A DNA stretch of 64,000 nucleotides from Zantedeschia hybrid cultivar (GCA_030544215.1 JARZZO010000004.1:47791980-47855979), one strand, 5' to 3'. Shown: positions 1 through 22,005, counted from the first letter of the stretch. Made by a program: numbers and translations. Notes: generated by a model not told the origin, from the sequence alone.

Positions 1-882
1 TCGGTCCACTCTAATACATAAATTCTTATGGATTATATTGGATATTCAAATTATAAATCCACGGATATCTACTTTAACCTGTAATTTTTAATAAAATTAA
101 ATTTAAATTTGTCAATAATATATTTCATATATAAAGTTTATTTGATTCATGATCTTTTGATTCATTCGACAGTTTCATTTTCCTTAGGATTTCTCTCCTT
201 AAATTCTTAGCTATTCTGAGACCCTTAATCCAAAAGCAACAATCGCATATTCCTCTTATCTTCTTCCCTCTTCTTCCTCCATTCTTAGCAACTTTAATTT
301 TAGTCTTACAATAACTTGAATGCATGTGTGGCCCAAATTTATTTGAATTGTGGACAACTTTTTGGATGTTACATGGTGGAATAAATGTGGATCGATTACC
401 AATAAATTTGATATTTTGAATACTTCTGGTAATTGTGAAAACATATCAAAATATAAAATGAATGTGAATAGGTTGTGAAATATGGATGATAGGACATATA
501 TTAAGATATTAATTTCTAAGACTCTATGATCCATGATAGAACCCGCTCCAGTCTGCATCTACTCTGATCCAAAGAAAAGTGGGTCGCACTTAAGATGTCC
601 CTCGATTTAATTCATACTATTCATATATATATGGGTCAAAAGTTTGCCCTCACGATTTTCAATGGGTCACATGTGGATGAGGGCATCCTCCAATCCCCGA
701 TCCCATTCTGACCCATTGCAGCCATAAGGCCACCTAGACCTTGTCTGGATTCTAAAACTCTATTAGTTGAAACTTACTCTCTAAACCCTCATGATTGAGG
801 TGGGTCTAACAGATATTTAATTTTCAACCAATGAAATAGGACTCACAAAAGTGGCCCAAGTGATCTCATTCATTTTTATAGG
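1..882. other. No recognised feature, AT-rich flank
   Basis: Stretch without a convincing gene. The open frames here are short and have no recognisable protein motif. Its right edge is where the copia RNase H coding sequence begins abruptly, so the upstream copia pol sequence has been deleted or replaced rather than continuing into this stretch. Confidence 0.5.
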
Positions 883-1470
883 ATGAGGATCATTTGGACT
901 CATCCCCACTGGAAGGCAGTGAAATGTATCCTTAAGTACTTGAGAAGAACTAAGGATATGTTTCTTATCTATGGAGGAGGTGACTTGAAACTGCGAGCCT
1001 TTACTGACTCGAGTTTCCAGTCATATCCAGATGATAGCAAGTCTGCATCTGGATTCGTGTTTACTTTGAATGGAGGCGCAGTATGTTGGAAGAGTTCAAA
1101 GCAAGTAACCACTGCAGATTCGGCGACTGAAGCTGAGTGTATCGCTGCAGCTGAAGCTGCCAAGGAAGCAGTGTGGTTGAAGAAATTCATCACCGTCCTC
1201 GGCGTAGTTCCCAGCATCTCTGAGCATGTTCCGCTGTTGTGCGACAACAATAGAGCAATTGCGCAAGCGAAAGAGCAGCGGTCTCATCAGAAATCGAAGC
1301 ATATTCTGAGGCGCTTTCATCTTATCAGAGAGATCATATCCAGAGGAGATGTAGTAGTGGAAAGAGTTCCATCCGTCGACAACGTAGCAGATCCACTGAC
1401 AAAGCCATTGACTCAAATTGTGTTTGAGCGTCACCTAGAGTCTATAGGCTTATTGTATAAAGGTGATTAG
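883..1470 (+). pseudogene. Ty1-copia polyprotein C-terminus: RNase H domain, 5'-truncated
   Basis: This is the last part of a copia-type Gag-Pol, which degrades the RNA strand of the RNA/DNA hybrid during retrotransposition. Seen: an open frame of 195 codons ending in TAG, with the copia RNase H landmarks in order: THPHWKAVK near residue 6, TDSSF (Asp42), TEAEC (Glu85), CDNN (Asp121), SKHILRRFHLIRE (138-150) and NVADPLTK (Asp170). All four expected acidic residues are present, so this domain is not obviously inactivated. What is missing is everything upstream: integrase and reverse transcriptase are not readable before 883, so the ATG at 883 is an internal methionine, not a real start. The stop is followed after 10 bp by the polypurine tract and then the 3' LTR, the normal copia order. 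The LRRFHLIRE wording suggests a Tork-like lineage, which is inference. Confidence 0.9.
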
Positions 1471-1480
1471 CTTTAGTCCA

Positions 1481-1490
1481 AGTGGGAGAT
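1481..1490 (+). other. Polypurine tract of the copia element
   Basis: AGTGGGAGAT lies immediately before the TGTTAG that opens the LTR. This is the usual plus-strand priming site in plant copia elements, where the sequence is typically AAGTGGGAGATTG. It fixes the LTR start at 1491. Confidence 0.8.
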
Positions 1491-3041
1491 TGTTAGTTTC
1501 AGGTGGCCTACAAGCCAATCTAACTATGTAAATCTCGTTCATTTATTAATATAATGGCATAATATTCATTATGTGTAAATCGCATTAATTATCGTTTCAT
1601 AATGAAGTCCGTGAATATGTGCTATAGTGATCAGATTATGATGAGATCATACTAATGAGACTGATCACTTAAACACACATATTCTTAATCGTTCATAGTC
1701 GGAGGATATCCGAGAAGGACATCGGATATCCGATTAGACTAAGTACAGATTACTCCTACTCATATAATGAGGGTGACTGATCTCATAAGTCACTTATGTG
1801 GAGACACTAAGGCGAATCTGTAGGTGCTCATTGGAGAATGAGTTCACTGAATTGATTCGACTGAATCGCTGGATGGTATTATACCTCATTGTCAACCAGC
1901 TTGATTCTATTGTCGCAGTTGCGTGGATGGTCTTCGGACCTGAGACACCAAAGATACCTTGTCGGTAGACTTCTGTGCTTTGACCTTGGTTTACGAATCT
2001 CTAGCCACGGGATTCTAAAACGCCAAGGATTCGGTACAGCGGAATACCGACGAAGGGAATTGTATGTCAATAAGGAATCATTCGCTCTCAATACTTAGAG
2101 AGAGAATGCTCTAGGAAGGATGCGCGGAAGTCCCTGGCCAGGGCGGACGATAATATCGGGAAATGAGTTTTCCGATATTCATCAGCAGCATCCAATCCAA
2201 ATGAGTCGACCCGTTAGGGTTTGACAACACGCCATACCCTGAGTTGACTCGAGAGCATTGTACGAATGAAGGATTATATCTACGCGGTAACTGTCGGCGG
2301 AAAGGTTCCAAGAGTGGGTTACTTAACCCCGATACCTTCCGGATTCACGCGGTGTTGCTTGGCACCCAACGTGATCGGAGGCCCAGTCGAATTCGATGTG
2401 CAACATCAATTCGATTGATTAATTAATTAATAAAGAGTTATTAATTGATTAATAAAGCCAGTAAGGAGTTACTGGGCTTATTAGGCTGTTAACCGGACTG
2501 GTAATTGGGCCTAGAGGGTCACACGCAAATGATTCTCAAGGCGATGGATAAATAAGTGGGTTTTATATAAATCGGGGGTTTTTATGAAAAACTGCGCGGT
2601 TAGTATAAAACATAGCGAACGGGCTGAGCATGCCAAGCTACTGCTAACCCTAGCCACCCTTCCTCTGTTTCTCTCTCTCTGGTGTCCCAGACAGATCCGG
2701 ATCTGCTCCGTCGCTTCTCCGACTCCCGTTTGACGGGAAATAGTCTGCGCGTTACGGCTATTGTTGCAGCGACCGGCGGAGGTTTCGTGGGCTGCGAAGA
2801 ACGAGGAAAGTGAGGATATCCATCGCGAGGAGGATCGCGTAGACTTCGCTAGAGGCCGGGCACTTGCGCGGCTTGCGGTGTCGCACCGATGGAACCAAAC
2901 GGTTGCGGATTCGAATCCGCACACGGTAAGAACCGATAATCCGATTATCGTGTTTTTAAATTTTTCGAAACGGGAACGGATTTCCGTTTTATTTTATTTC
3001 CGCTGCGCGGGAGATCCGGAGAAACCCGAGAAAACCCAACA
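1491..3041 (+). mobile_element. Copia 3' LTR, about 1551 bp
   Basis: The LTR starts TGTTAG right after the polypurine tract, and the best end is AACCCAACA at 3041, giving TG...CA termini. A TATA-like TTTATATAAAT lies at 2562-2572, the expected promoter position in the right half. Short open frames inside it carry no motif and are not genes. The upstream partner LTR is not in the window, so the exact end cannot be checked by LTR-LTR comparison. A diverged copy of part of this LTR (about 1765-1955) recurs at 21798-22005, which confirms a dispersed family. Confidence 0.75.
2562..2572 (+). promoter_or_regulatory. TATA box in copia LTR
   Basis: TTTATATAAAT stands in the LTR, followed by a pyrimidine-rich leader (CTCTGTTTCTCTCTCTC near 2662). 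It is a plausible retrotransposon promoter; activity is inference. Confidence 0.45.
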
Positions 3042-3199
3042 TGAATATCCAAAAAATCACCTCGAAGAAAGATATTTTCTAAAGAAAGGTGAGATTATAA
3101 AATTCTTTTATGTAAGGATTTTTCTAAACTTGTGAAAAATAAAAAAAAAGTCTCTCTCAAGCTTGTAATCCTATTATAGTGTTTGGGTTACGTGGTAGG

Positions 3200-3412
3200 C
3201 AGTGGCGGATCCAACGTTAACCCAGTGGATTTAGCCAAGCCCATTGGCCCAGTCCAATGCAGTCTAGCCCAGGACCCATTAACCTAGTCTAGGACCCTAC
3301 TAATCCAACCTAGGACCCCATATGGCCCAGCCTAAGACCTCACTGATCCAGTCATGCTTATAACTTAACGTCCAAGTGACCCCACTGGATAAAACTTATG
3401 CGTCCGTCACTA
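3200..3412. mobile_element. 213 bp hAT-type MITE
   Basis: The left end is CAGTGGCGGATCC and the right end, reverse-complemented, is TAGTGACGGACGC, an imperfect terminal inverted repeat typical of hAT elements. Flanks GTGGTAGG (3192-3199) and GTAGTAGG (3413-3420) match at 7 of 8, the 8 bp target duplication hAT insertion makes. The interior is a string of short repeats around CCCAGTC and AGGACCC with no coding potential. Confidence 0.75.
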
Positions 3413-3420
3413 GTAGTAGG

Positions 3421-6238
3421 ATTGTAGGTAGGTTAATAGTTATTCTTTTCAACTCAAAATAGTTGAATTATAAAAATTTTAAGTATATCACAAGTTTAAA
3501 TGTGACAAAAAGTATGAAAAGATTTGAAAAATATGTGATTTGACATAATATTGGTACAATATATAGAATATATTATATGTACATATGTTTTTAAAAAATA
3601 ACAATAATATAAATACTAATGTGCATTTTTTACTATAAAAAATTTTAAATCACAAAATAATTAATCGACCATATTTTAACAAATATGTGTACATAACAAA
3701 TTCTTTTTCGTTTGGATAATACCCATATTCTCACAAAATAGTGATTTTGTTAGAGTCAAGCATAACACATAAGAACTAATTTTTACCTTATAACATATTT
3801 GGTCTATAATTCAGATGACACTTTTTTATTCTTTTTGGAACAGTGTCAACACTTCTTAGTAGAAGTGTTTCAATATATGTATATCTATACATATTCAATT
3901 GTGTGTTAATGATTTATTTAAGACTTCCAACTTATCTTTATCTTATTTTATTTTTATTTTTAAATTTTTTATATTCTATAAATTGATCAATATTTTTATA
4001 TATTAATATATTATATTTTCATGTCTGTATATCTTATTTCTAAAAATATATCATGTTAGACTATTCATGTTATATTAACACCTGACATGCATCTCTTTAT
4101 CGCACAGATTATACCCCACAACTAAAGGCAGAGTAAAATAATTAATTATTACTGAAACAAAAAAAATTAAATATTGTGTTATCCTCATAACAGTAGCAAC
4201 GTGGTATCAAATAATTGTTGGCATACTTGTCGTATTTCTTAATGTCCAAATATGGTAAATGGTCTCCGTAATGAAGATGAGATTCTTCTGACTTCATTCT
4301 ATAGCTCAAAGTATGCGCCTACTTATATGGGACAGAAGTGTATTACTCATTTTCTTAGAGAAGGTCGTATGAGATCCACATCGACTCCTACCCCATATGT
4401 GAGAGAGTACATTTTAATCTAGACAATGAAATTTAGAAGTTCTCATCTTTTCATAATGCGATCTACTAATGATAAACCATATTTGTTGTGTCATTCAGTC
4501 TTAGTATTAGATTTTTTTAAAAAAAAAATATCTTGGTTATATTGAAGAATTGAAGATGACTTGAAAATTGTCAAAGATATTTTAAAATAGACTTTAATAA
4601 AAGGAATAAATAGAGCCAATAAAAAAATTAAATGACTTCTGATAAATATATGAACACTCTTATGACTAAATTAGTACGTGAGTGAAGTAATGAAAGATGA
4701 GAGACACTCAACTCCACATAAATAACACTCGTTCAAACTTTAGGACAGTGGATTTCAAAGATCGAGATCCTAAGATGACCGACATATCCATAACATTTAT
4801 TAATATTATGTTGGGGTTCTTGACTTGAGTAGAATTACGATTGAGATTAAAATGGATTCGTTAAGTATATTTGTTAACACTAGCATCCTTAGATTTTTGA
4901 AGAAAAGTTATCAGATTCTATTAGAATCCAAAAAAAATTATATTGTAGTAAAATATGAATAGGTTGGGGAGAATGGACTACATTAAGAGTGCATTAGCTA
5001 AGAAGAATAATGCTTCAAAATGAATAACCATTATATTAGACAAACTATTTCTATTCTAATATTTTTCACTTCACATCTCAAAATTATCCCCAAAATCTGA
5101 GGGCAATAGTATTGGCAAATGTACACTAATCGGATTAAGATTGACACTTGCAATTGCTTTACATATATAATTGTGTATAGTGTCCTATCTAAATAAGTTT
5201 GAGCATAATACGAAGAAGGGATTGATGAAAAAATAATGGAGAAGTGACGTCTTTGTTAATGCATAAATGTGTCACGCAGTTAAAGTTCATGTCAAGTGAA
5301 ATTTGAAAGATGTCGCAACATTTGTTAACTAAGATCGGCAAGTCTAATTTTCCATAAATGCACAATAAAAGATTAAAAGGCAATGTACATGAATCAATTA
5401 AAGTCAAAATTAAAAAAGCACCCTTAACATGCTATAGAATTTAGAAACAATGTTGGCATTGTTATCACACTGAAGAGGATTTTTCTTTTGAGAATACTCA
5501 TTACCATGTCAACAAGAAAAGAGATAATAGTTGTGAGAGAAGATAAGTGAAAGGATAGTTATACAACAAGCATAGGATTAAAAAACAGATAATATGAGAT
5601 AGGGAATCATGAGTGGTTAACATTTTAACAGTAGAAGATAGAGGAGAAGAATAGTTTCACATAACATTATGAGGTGAGATGTTATAATCTAGAATAACCA
5701 AACCCTCTTGTTCATCCACGTCGACGGAAGCATGCCTCCTTCCCCTCAGCCCTCCGCCTACCTTTCTAGTAAACTGCTCTTTTCTCTCCTTCCGTAATCG
5801 CCCTCTTGGATGCTCATCACCCTCCAACACCCACTCCTTTGGTACCAAAAAGAATGTTCCCTCCCTCATCCTAGTCACTAATAATGTAGGAAGAGGCCTT
5901 TCCTCACCTATCAACAGGCAAAAGAAATATAATTGTTTTCAATGTCTTTTAATGTAATCATCTAATCAAATTCATGTTGGATACAAATTGACAGAAGATT
6001 ACGCTTCCTTGAACAATGTAGACTAGATGCTCATTAATACGATCAATGCATTCCTGATGGGTCCGCGTTGCCTTGTTTATTCACTCTTTGCATGCTCAAA
6101 GTCACGAGTGTTACACATCATAGAGAGATTCAAGGCATGCGCGCGTGCACACAAAAAAGGAAAAGAGATTAGCAATAATAATACTTATTGTGCAACGCAG
6201 CAAATATTAATAGAAATTATTCTTTAAATTTTTTTAAG
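3421..6238. other. AT-rich intergenic DNA, no recognised gene
   Basis: About 2.8 kb of AT-rich sequence with no open frame that shows a known motif. The open frames at 5189-5407 and 5657-5914 (minus) have no domain, no homopolymer-free conserved block and no plausible splice partners that I could find. Confidence 0.5.
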
Positions 6239-6645
6239 GTTAAATCTCACATGCCCCACATGTTTATACATGTCAATCTTGGATCGGATGATCCGAAAAA
6301 TTCTAAAAAATAAAAAATTAAGTCTCAATGAACCGTTAAAAACACCCCTAATGGGCTGAAGCCAATAACAATTTGTATTTTTTAAAAAAAAATTGAATCA
6401 TGTAATCAAAGATCAACCAATACAGACAGAACATGTGAAGCTTAAATCTCACATGTCCCACATGGTCACACAAGTTAATCTTTTATCAGACGGCCCAAAA
6501 TATCTAAAAAAAATAAATGTCTTAATGAAGAGTAAAAAAAAATACCCTTAATGGGCCTAACTCAATAATAGTTTTTATTTTTAAAATTTTTTTTTAATCA
6601 TCGGTGGATCAGCCTGTACAGACATGAAACATGTAGTACTCAACC
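6239..6645. repeat. Tandem duplication, about 195 bp unit
   Basis: Two adjacent degenerate copies. Each begins AAATCTCACATG.CCCACATG, carries a short poly-A segment, ACCCYTAATGGGC, a second T-rich/A-rich run, and ends near CAGACA..ACATGT. The first copy runs to about 6436 and the second follows directly. The same word order (GATGATCCGAAAA, then AAGTCTCAATG) recurs near 24390, so it belongs to a dispersed repeat family. Confidence 0.55.
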
Positions 6646-7486
6646 TTAATTTAAAAATAATAATAATAATAATTACGGCAATGCCTCAACATGCGACAGC
6701 GACACTGCAGCAACTATTACTCGGAGAATGAAATCCCCAGTGACATTGTTGCCAAGTCTGAAAATTCAAGGCCGACTTCATTTCCAGTGCAGCAATCGAC
6801 GGCATGGAGTAATACTTTCTGCAAATTACAGTGTTTGAGCGGCAACATCGGAGGTTAAGCTGGAACTGTTCTCCAATTCGACAAATTTAAAAAATAAAAA
6901 TAAAGGGGAAATTGCACCCGACGTACGTGCAGCCATCCAATCATCCAGACGTCGCAGCAAGTATTTACTCCGATAGCAAGACAAAGCAGAACGTCGCTAC
7001 AGCCCGGGTCGCGTGGGTACAGGAGGGTACGCTTGCTCAGATCAAATTGGGAGACCACACCAACCCGGAAAAAGCAACATGTGCTATAGTGACTTTAGCA
7101 ACCTCAACTAGGGTGGATACCATACAAGCTGGGACCCAATTGGATGGCTCCAACCTCATGCCAACATTCCACTACCCAAGTCCCAGTAGAAACCTAGTTT
7201 CATCCCCACGCAAGAGGGAGCTTCCATGACAAGTCATTCTCTGAATAGGTGACAGGCAGAACTGATATTTTTACCGCTCAAGTCCAGTTTCAACAAATCA
7301 TGACAGCTTATATGCGGTTCTTATGTAACAGATACAGGAATGCAGAAGACACACATTGTGGTTGACTAAAATTTCCATTAGACTGAAGACTGAAGCAAGG
7401 GAATTAAACAGAAATTTTCGCCCATGCTTTAATGCCAGATATGACAACATCTTGGACATGACAACAGCTACTGCTGTTCTATTCTC

Positions 7487-15981
<8,495 letters not shown>

Positions 15982-16200
15982 CTTCGCTCCTGGGGGTTCT
16001 GGATCTGGGAAACCCTAGTTTTCTGCTTCTATCGCTTTCGGGATTTCTACTGTTGTGGCGCAAGAGGAGGAGGCGATGGAGAAGAAGAGGCGTGCGACGG
16101 GGGAAGTAGTGGGAAGGGGGCGCCAGGCGAGTGACAGATCTCTTGCTGCAAGAGCACCCGGTTCAGAGAAAAGGGGATATTTTGCTCCTTTTAAATAACA
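15982..16200 (-). promoter_or_regulatory. VHA-c: VHA-c 5' leader and core promoter region
   Basis: Upstream of the ATG (15981) the minus strand carries AACTAGGGTTTCCC (telo-box in reverse form) near 16008-16018 and a TATA-like TATTTAAAAG at about 16187-16196, roughly 210 bp before the ATG. The spacing fits a leader of about 180 nt. Telo-boxes are common near the start of highly expressed plant housekeeping genes. TATA function and start site are inference. Confidence 0.4.
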
Positions 16201-16482
16201 ATAACGTATCCATGTTAAAAATAAGTAAAGTAGGTAGTCTGCAAATAAACCAATGACTTGATGACCAACTGGCGACACCGTTCTATGAACAGCTTGATTC
16301 GACTCATTTATTAAGTCAAATAAATAAAATTTGAGTTTGATTCACTAAATGAGTTAACTTTGAACAGATTTAATTATGTTCCGGAACAAGCTCATTTAAA
16401 TAAGAACTCATTAAAAATGCATTTATAAATGAAATTCGTTAACGAGATATTTAATGTTTTATATAGTTTTCTATCAATTAAC

Positions 16483-16731
16483 TAGAGGTGCAAACAACTT
16501 CATATTCACAATGATTTGGCTTTAATATAAATTTAAATTTTAGACTAAATTTGTAAAAAATTATTGGACTCACAAGTTACTTGATACTCGACTCAAATTC
16601 GTCTAAATCTAAACAAACCAAACTTGAACAATTATTATAGATACATGACTCAAATTTGAACTTAGATTAAAATCAATTGAACTAGCTTGAGTAAGATAAA
16701 TCTCGCTTGACTCAGCTCATTTGCACCCCTA
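16483..16731. mobile_element. Candidate hAT MITE, 249 bp
   Basis: The left end is TAGAGGTGCAAACAAC and the right end, reverse-complemented, is TAGGGGTGCAAATGAG. No convincing 8 bp duplication is visible at the flanks (CAATTAAC, ACACTAGG), so it is either old or the true ends differ slightly. Confidence 0.45.
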
Positions 16732-16849
16732 ACACTAGGGAAGACGTTGTCTGTGGTTGTCTGAAATAATACTTGCAATAAAGTATGCATTATAATGGTA
16801 ATGAGTTATTTTATAATACACATTCTCATCCTTTATTTTAAAAAATGCA

Positions 16850-17243
16850 CATTCTCATCGGTCCACTGAAATTTTAAAATTTTATTAGAAGAGTCTTAAT
16901 ATAATAAGGTAAATTTCAACTTTAAGTATAAGGTGACCCTACTGAATTTTTTAGATGACCCATAAGATCCTAATCTCACTCGGAGGTCAGTTCCACTGAA
17001 TTTTTTACATAGTATTATGATTTATATTGATGATTTAATAAAAAAATCGTTGAGTGTATTTGGAAGAAAAATTCCTCGTAACGAAGTGTATCATTTTTAT
17101 TGAAGCATATTATTTTTATAATGATTAAAATATATTTATATTTTTTTAATATTTTTAATATAACAAAAATAAAATATTGATATATTTAATAATGATCCGA
17201 ATGGCCCAACTAGACAAAGTTTCTGCGTCCGCCACTGTCCACA
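16850..17243. mobile_element. Fragment of a hAT element related to the 3.2 kb MITE
   Basis: The right end TGCGTCCGCCACTG is the same terminal word as the MITE at 3200-3412 (GCGTCCGTCACTA). Upstream, ACTGAAATTTTAAAATTTT and ACTGAATTTTTTA repeats are typical filler of such elements. No left end or target duplication was found, so it is truncated. Confidence 0.45.
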
Positions 17244-18150
17244 TAGGTACAAGAAGATAGTTGAGTCACTTTTCATTCCTCAACTATGTAACATATTTCA
17301 TCTATCATGACATATTTTATTCTTATATATATCGGCCTTGTTTAGGAATGATGTGATCCTTCTCGTATAGTATACAGCATCCCCATGAATCTTCATACGC
17401 ATTAAATACTTGTAAGATACAATAATGTCTCTATAAATAGTTGATTTGACTATCTTCTTATATGCACGTGGAATAATGAGAATGTGTCTTTCAAGATGAC
17501 TAATACTATTACAAAGTTTGCATTGCAACAAATATTACTTGTCATTCTATCTATAGAACGGATATTTTCTTAGTCCAATAATCATGTCAATTAATTGAAC
17601 TAAGCCCATTAATCAATAAAAATATAATCTTATAAATCATTAAATCCATTTAGATAGTCGAGAAGGAGAACTAAGCTCTTTTTGTAATTAAATAGATAAT
17701 ACATTTTACAAAATCATAACTTTTGATCTAGATGTCCAAATAGGATGAAATCAAAGACATTGGTAAAATAATCAAGTACCTTCCATTTTATAAGACTAGT
17801 GCAAATTTTGAGGCTTGGGAGGTCATTTTGATAGATTAGTGTCTAGATTATCAAAATAAACTAATTTTAATAATGACGGTTATGTATGTTATGCCCAACA
17901 CCTTTACAATATATTAATAAATTCAATTAATTTAAGTTGGATCTATTAACCAATTATGAGAGTCTATTAGTTACCCTAAAACTTAAATCTATTATGATTA
18001 ATTAATGGGCTATGATTAATTAACCCCAATTTGATGAATTAATGGGTCATTGTATAATTAGGCTAGATTACAGTTAATTATTTATCGAAATAATAGATTT
18101 ACTGTGGAGGATCCATTAGAGTAATCATTAGGCCCATTAAACCTAATAGT
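17244..18150. other. AT-rich DNA, no recognised feature
   Basis: No supported gene. TTAATTAATGGGCTATGATT-like words repeat near 17995-18060, but no boundaries can be drawn. Confidence 0.5.
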
Positions 18151-20911
18151 GTTCTAAGGAGGAACGTACTCTAATTCCAACACTTCGTCAAATTTTCAAT
18201 TATGTAAACTGTGTGACAGCAGTATATTGGAGATGTGATAACTTCGCACATAAATTTTCAAAATTCGCATAGTGGGTATGATTGGAAAGAAGATACAAAT
18301 GACTATAATTTTATCTAAAGTGCTTTTAGCTAATTCAGCTGTTAAAATGGTCGAATTTGAGGGATTTTAGTTAAGAAAATCTATTATCTGTGAAAATATG
18401 GGTTCTTAGTTGTAAACGGATTCACTTTACTTGTTGATTCAGACTTCATTTTTTGAAGTCCAACTCTACAACAAAGGAGACTTGATTTGGGTAGTATTAG
18501 GAAGGAGAAGATGTATAAATAGAGTCTTAAGATTGTGCATGAGTCCTCTTGCATGCAATTCTAAGTTTAAGATAAAAACATGTTGTTCTTTAGGAAGAAA
18601 GAAAATGTTTCTTAATTAATTCTTTTAAGATTCAATTCTAAATTCATGAATTGTGATCTTGAAAGTTTTGAGGATGTGGGAAGGAGCTTAGACAAGAGAG
18701 AAATTGTGGGTAGGTGCAAGGGAAGTAAGGATTTGAGATCGGTTTGCATTCTCAAGGCAGGCTATGATAACTTATCGAGTGATTATTTTGTATCAAATAA
18801 AAAAAAAAATTTGATTTCAAAAGTGGTCAAAACATGTTTTTGGAACCATATTATTTAATTATATGATCTAAATTCTCACTTTATTTCATCAATTTTGGGT
18901 CAAAACTACGAATTCCTTATGTTCAGTCTGAATCCACAATAGATGGCAATTAATTCTACTGTCAACTATTTCTGAATGGTAGTGACGATTGTCGTCTAGC
19001 CATCTAGTTTGAATTGGACGGCAATGACTCTCGTCGTCCGTACTTCTGAACGATAGCCAATTTCACCGTTTAGAAATCTTGACCAGTAGTTAAGTTTGTC
19101 ATCTAGTTTGTTATTTTGACTTTGTTAGAGATTTCTAAACCAACTTTGATTAGCAATATCTCTGTGATTTAAAGTTCAATTGATCTGAAATTATATTCAC
19201 AATTTTGTTTGATGAACTTTTAGTGTCTGTCAAAATTTTAAAAATTTTAAAAACTTATTTGTCATTATTCTGTTACTTATTTAATTGGTCAAAATCCATT
19301 CAACTTCTACACATGTCACTTGATATTCTAAATCACTCATTTGATGTCCAATTTATATGAAACTTTGCACATATGTTTCTTTTGATATATTTGTTATATC
19401 CACCAAACAACTTATGAATTTGTTTACTATTTTTGGCTTGATTTATTTATTTTTAACTCTAAAAAATAGTTTTAATAGTCAAAATTTTATTCGTTATTCT
19501 AAAAATTCTGAAAAAAAATCAATTAGCTATTTTATATGTTCAATACTATGTTGGCATTAGTTTTACTCTAATTTTCATGATATATGACCATGTTAATTAT
19601 TTAAGGGACTATTTTACATATAAAAGTATGTATTTTGACTTATATTTATATGTAGCACTTTGTAAAATTAATGTTCATATTTATGATCATTATGAAATCT
19701 ATGAAAATATGACCGTGCCATATTTGTTTGATATGTTTGAGACATTGCTATCTTAAGGAGATTTAGGGCTCATTCCTTAAACATCAGTTGGATAAGCCTA
19801 CTCGTAGGCAACGGGATAAAATCTCAGTGATTATGAGTTTGTAATCAATCATCTGAGATGGGACAATAGACTCCCTGACTATATATGTACAATGACCTTA
19901 GTGTACTTGCCTATATATTTTGGTATATATTTTGTTCGACTCCTTATATAGTAGTTGAATATATGCCTTATTGATATGTTCGTTTTATGATATGTTTGAT
20001 ACATAACTATGAAATATAACTATATAACTTGTTGTTTGGTTCATTTGAATTCAACTTATATTAAATTCGTTCATTTGATATCTATATTAAGTTATTCTTT
20101 GTTCTAACTATGCTTATATGATCTTTTGACCCATCCATATGTAAGCTTTCATTTGAAATTTGATAAGCTACTATACCATGTTATTATTTCACATATGTGA
20201 TATCAAATATGTGATTTGTTCAGTCTATAGCTAGTAAAAATTGTTCACTTAGATAAGACTTCGATCATGTCGTACATGTTATAGGTTAGTGCGATTTTGT
20301 TCATGTCATTAGAAAACACATGTGATTTGGTAAATTTATATTTGACTATATTTTTACATCATGATCTTATTTGATATACATATATATACATATATGTAAA
20401 ATTGTGAACCATGATTAATTAGTTATCATTTGATTTTAATTATTATATTATTTAGCATTTGGTAGATTTTATTGTTTACGGAGTGGTTGTACTCATAAAG
20501 TCTATTAAACAATTTTCAGAGTCCGAGGAAGAGGAGTTGGCCACTGAGGAGTTTTGATTTGGGTTCTGCAGAGGATCATTTAGGCTTAGATTTAATGCTT
20601 TCTTAGATAGATATAGTAGGGATTTGAGAGATAATATGTACATTTTATTTTCTTTAGTGAGCCATGAGACTATACTTTCGCTAGATATATGATAAAATGA
20701 AATTTAAGATCCTGGTATTGATAATGTAATTCATAGAACAATGGTATTGGAGATGAAATTTTAGTATTACATTATTTGATGGTAAATGACATTTATATTG
20801 CTTTGATTATTTGTCTTTCATCGTTCATTTTAGATTTGTATGTTATTTGATTCCGTAATTACGTGACTTGAATCTAAACTAACTAAATGACTTAATCGGA
20901 TTTGAGACGTA
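18150..20911 (+). mobile_element. Probable gypsy (Tekay/Del-like) LTR, degenerate
   Basis: The right end GAGACGTAACA at 20901-20911 is the kind of terminus seen in long Tekay/Del LTRs. Inside, GGCAACGGGATAAAATCTCA near 19809 and a following AATCAATCATCTGAGA are reminiscent of their leader. No open frame has a motif. The left boundary is a guess; no target duplication was found. Confidence 0.4.
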
Positions 20912-21797
20912 ACAGTTAGTAAGTTTGACTAATTTAATATAGTCCAATTAATCCAATTATGTATACCCACTTGCCCATGTAAGCTAAATAAAACAGCCTA
21001 TTAACTTAGTTAAAATTCTGACAAGTGTGCTAGACAGTAGTATAATAAAATGATATGGAGATCATGGGAGATCCCTTGGAAGGTTGTGTTCGTGAGGGGA
21101 TTCGAGTTCTTAGGTGGTTTCAAGGAAGGGATAGGCGATGATTACCTGGATTAATTTGTATCTAAAACAAAACCTAATTATTTTGATGTTTTCAAAGCTT
21201 AATCTTGTGTAAAAATCTTTGTATTTCGATACAAAATGATTGTGTTTAAAGAAAACTTTCAAGAAGTTTAAAAAATCCAAAAAAAAATTATGTTCAAGAC
21301 AAATCGGAACCTCTAGAATGATACTAGTAAACTGTCCAGTCGATTGGACATATTGTGAGTTGTATGTCCATGTATCTAGAATGACAAAACATCCAACCAC
21401 TTGAACATTTATTGGGGAAAACATACATCCCCTTGGACGTTTTACCATTGCAATTCCAATTTTCTTGTCCTATGTTCATATGTGTATATCTCCTTCGTTT
21501 TTTTTTCAAAAGATTTGAAATGTTAAAAAAATATTTCTCTTAATGTCTAGTTTATGTCTATAAAATTTTATATTTTTTAAAATTTATTTAGTATTTATTT
21601 TATTATTAAATTCGGACATGTTGCATTATGAATTGTGTAATTTAAATTAGAACCAAACTTCAAGTTAAAACTTGGATCAAATAGATTCAAAAAATTGTGA
21701 AACTTTGCAAACATGATCCATATGATATTTTTATTATGTCTACTAAGTTTCATTAATTTTTGAACATATATGATATTTATTTCAATAAATAGTATAT
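20912..21797. other. AT-rich DNA, no supported gene
   Basis: Nothing recognisable. An open frame at 21110-21448 (minus) has no motif and overlaps a region that repeats the word GGAC.TTTTACC-like sequence; not called. Confidence 0.45.
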
Positions 21798-22005
21798 TTC
21801 AACTCATGTTCATATGATAAGGGTGACTAGCCTCATAGCCACTTGTGTGAAGACATTAAGGCGAACCTGTAGGTGCTCATTGTTAAATGAGTTTATTGAA
21901 CTGATCCAACTTGAATCGTTAGATGGTAAATTACCTAATTGTCAACCAACTTAATTTATTATCATAGTTGCGTAGTTGGTCTTCAGACCTGAGACACTAA
22001 AGATG
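21798..22005 (+). mobile_element. Diverged fragment of the copia LTR
   Basis: Aligns by eye with about 1765-1955 of the first LTR. Shared anchors in order are AAGGCGAA.CTGTAGGTGCTC, TTGTCAACCA, GTTGCGT, and GGACCTGAGACAC.AAAGAT. It stops abruptly at AAAGA, where the next LTR-like sequence begins, and the copia sequence does not resume nearby. Confidence 0.8.
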
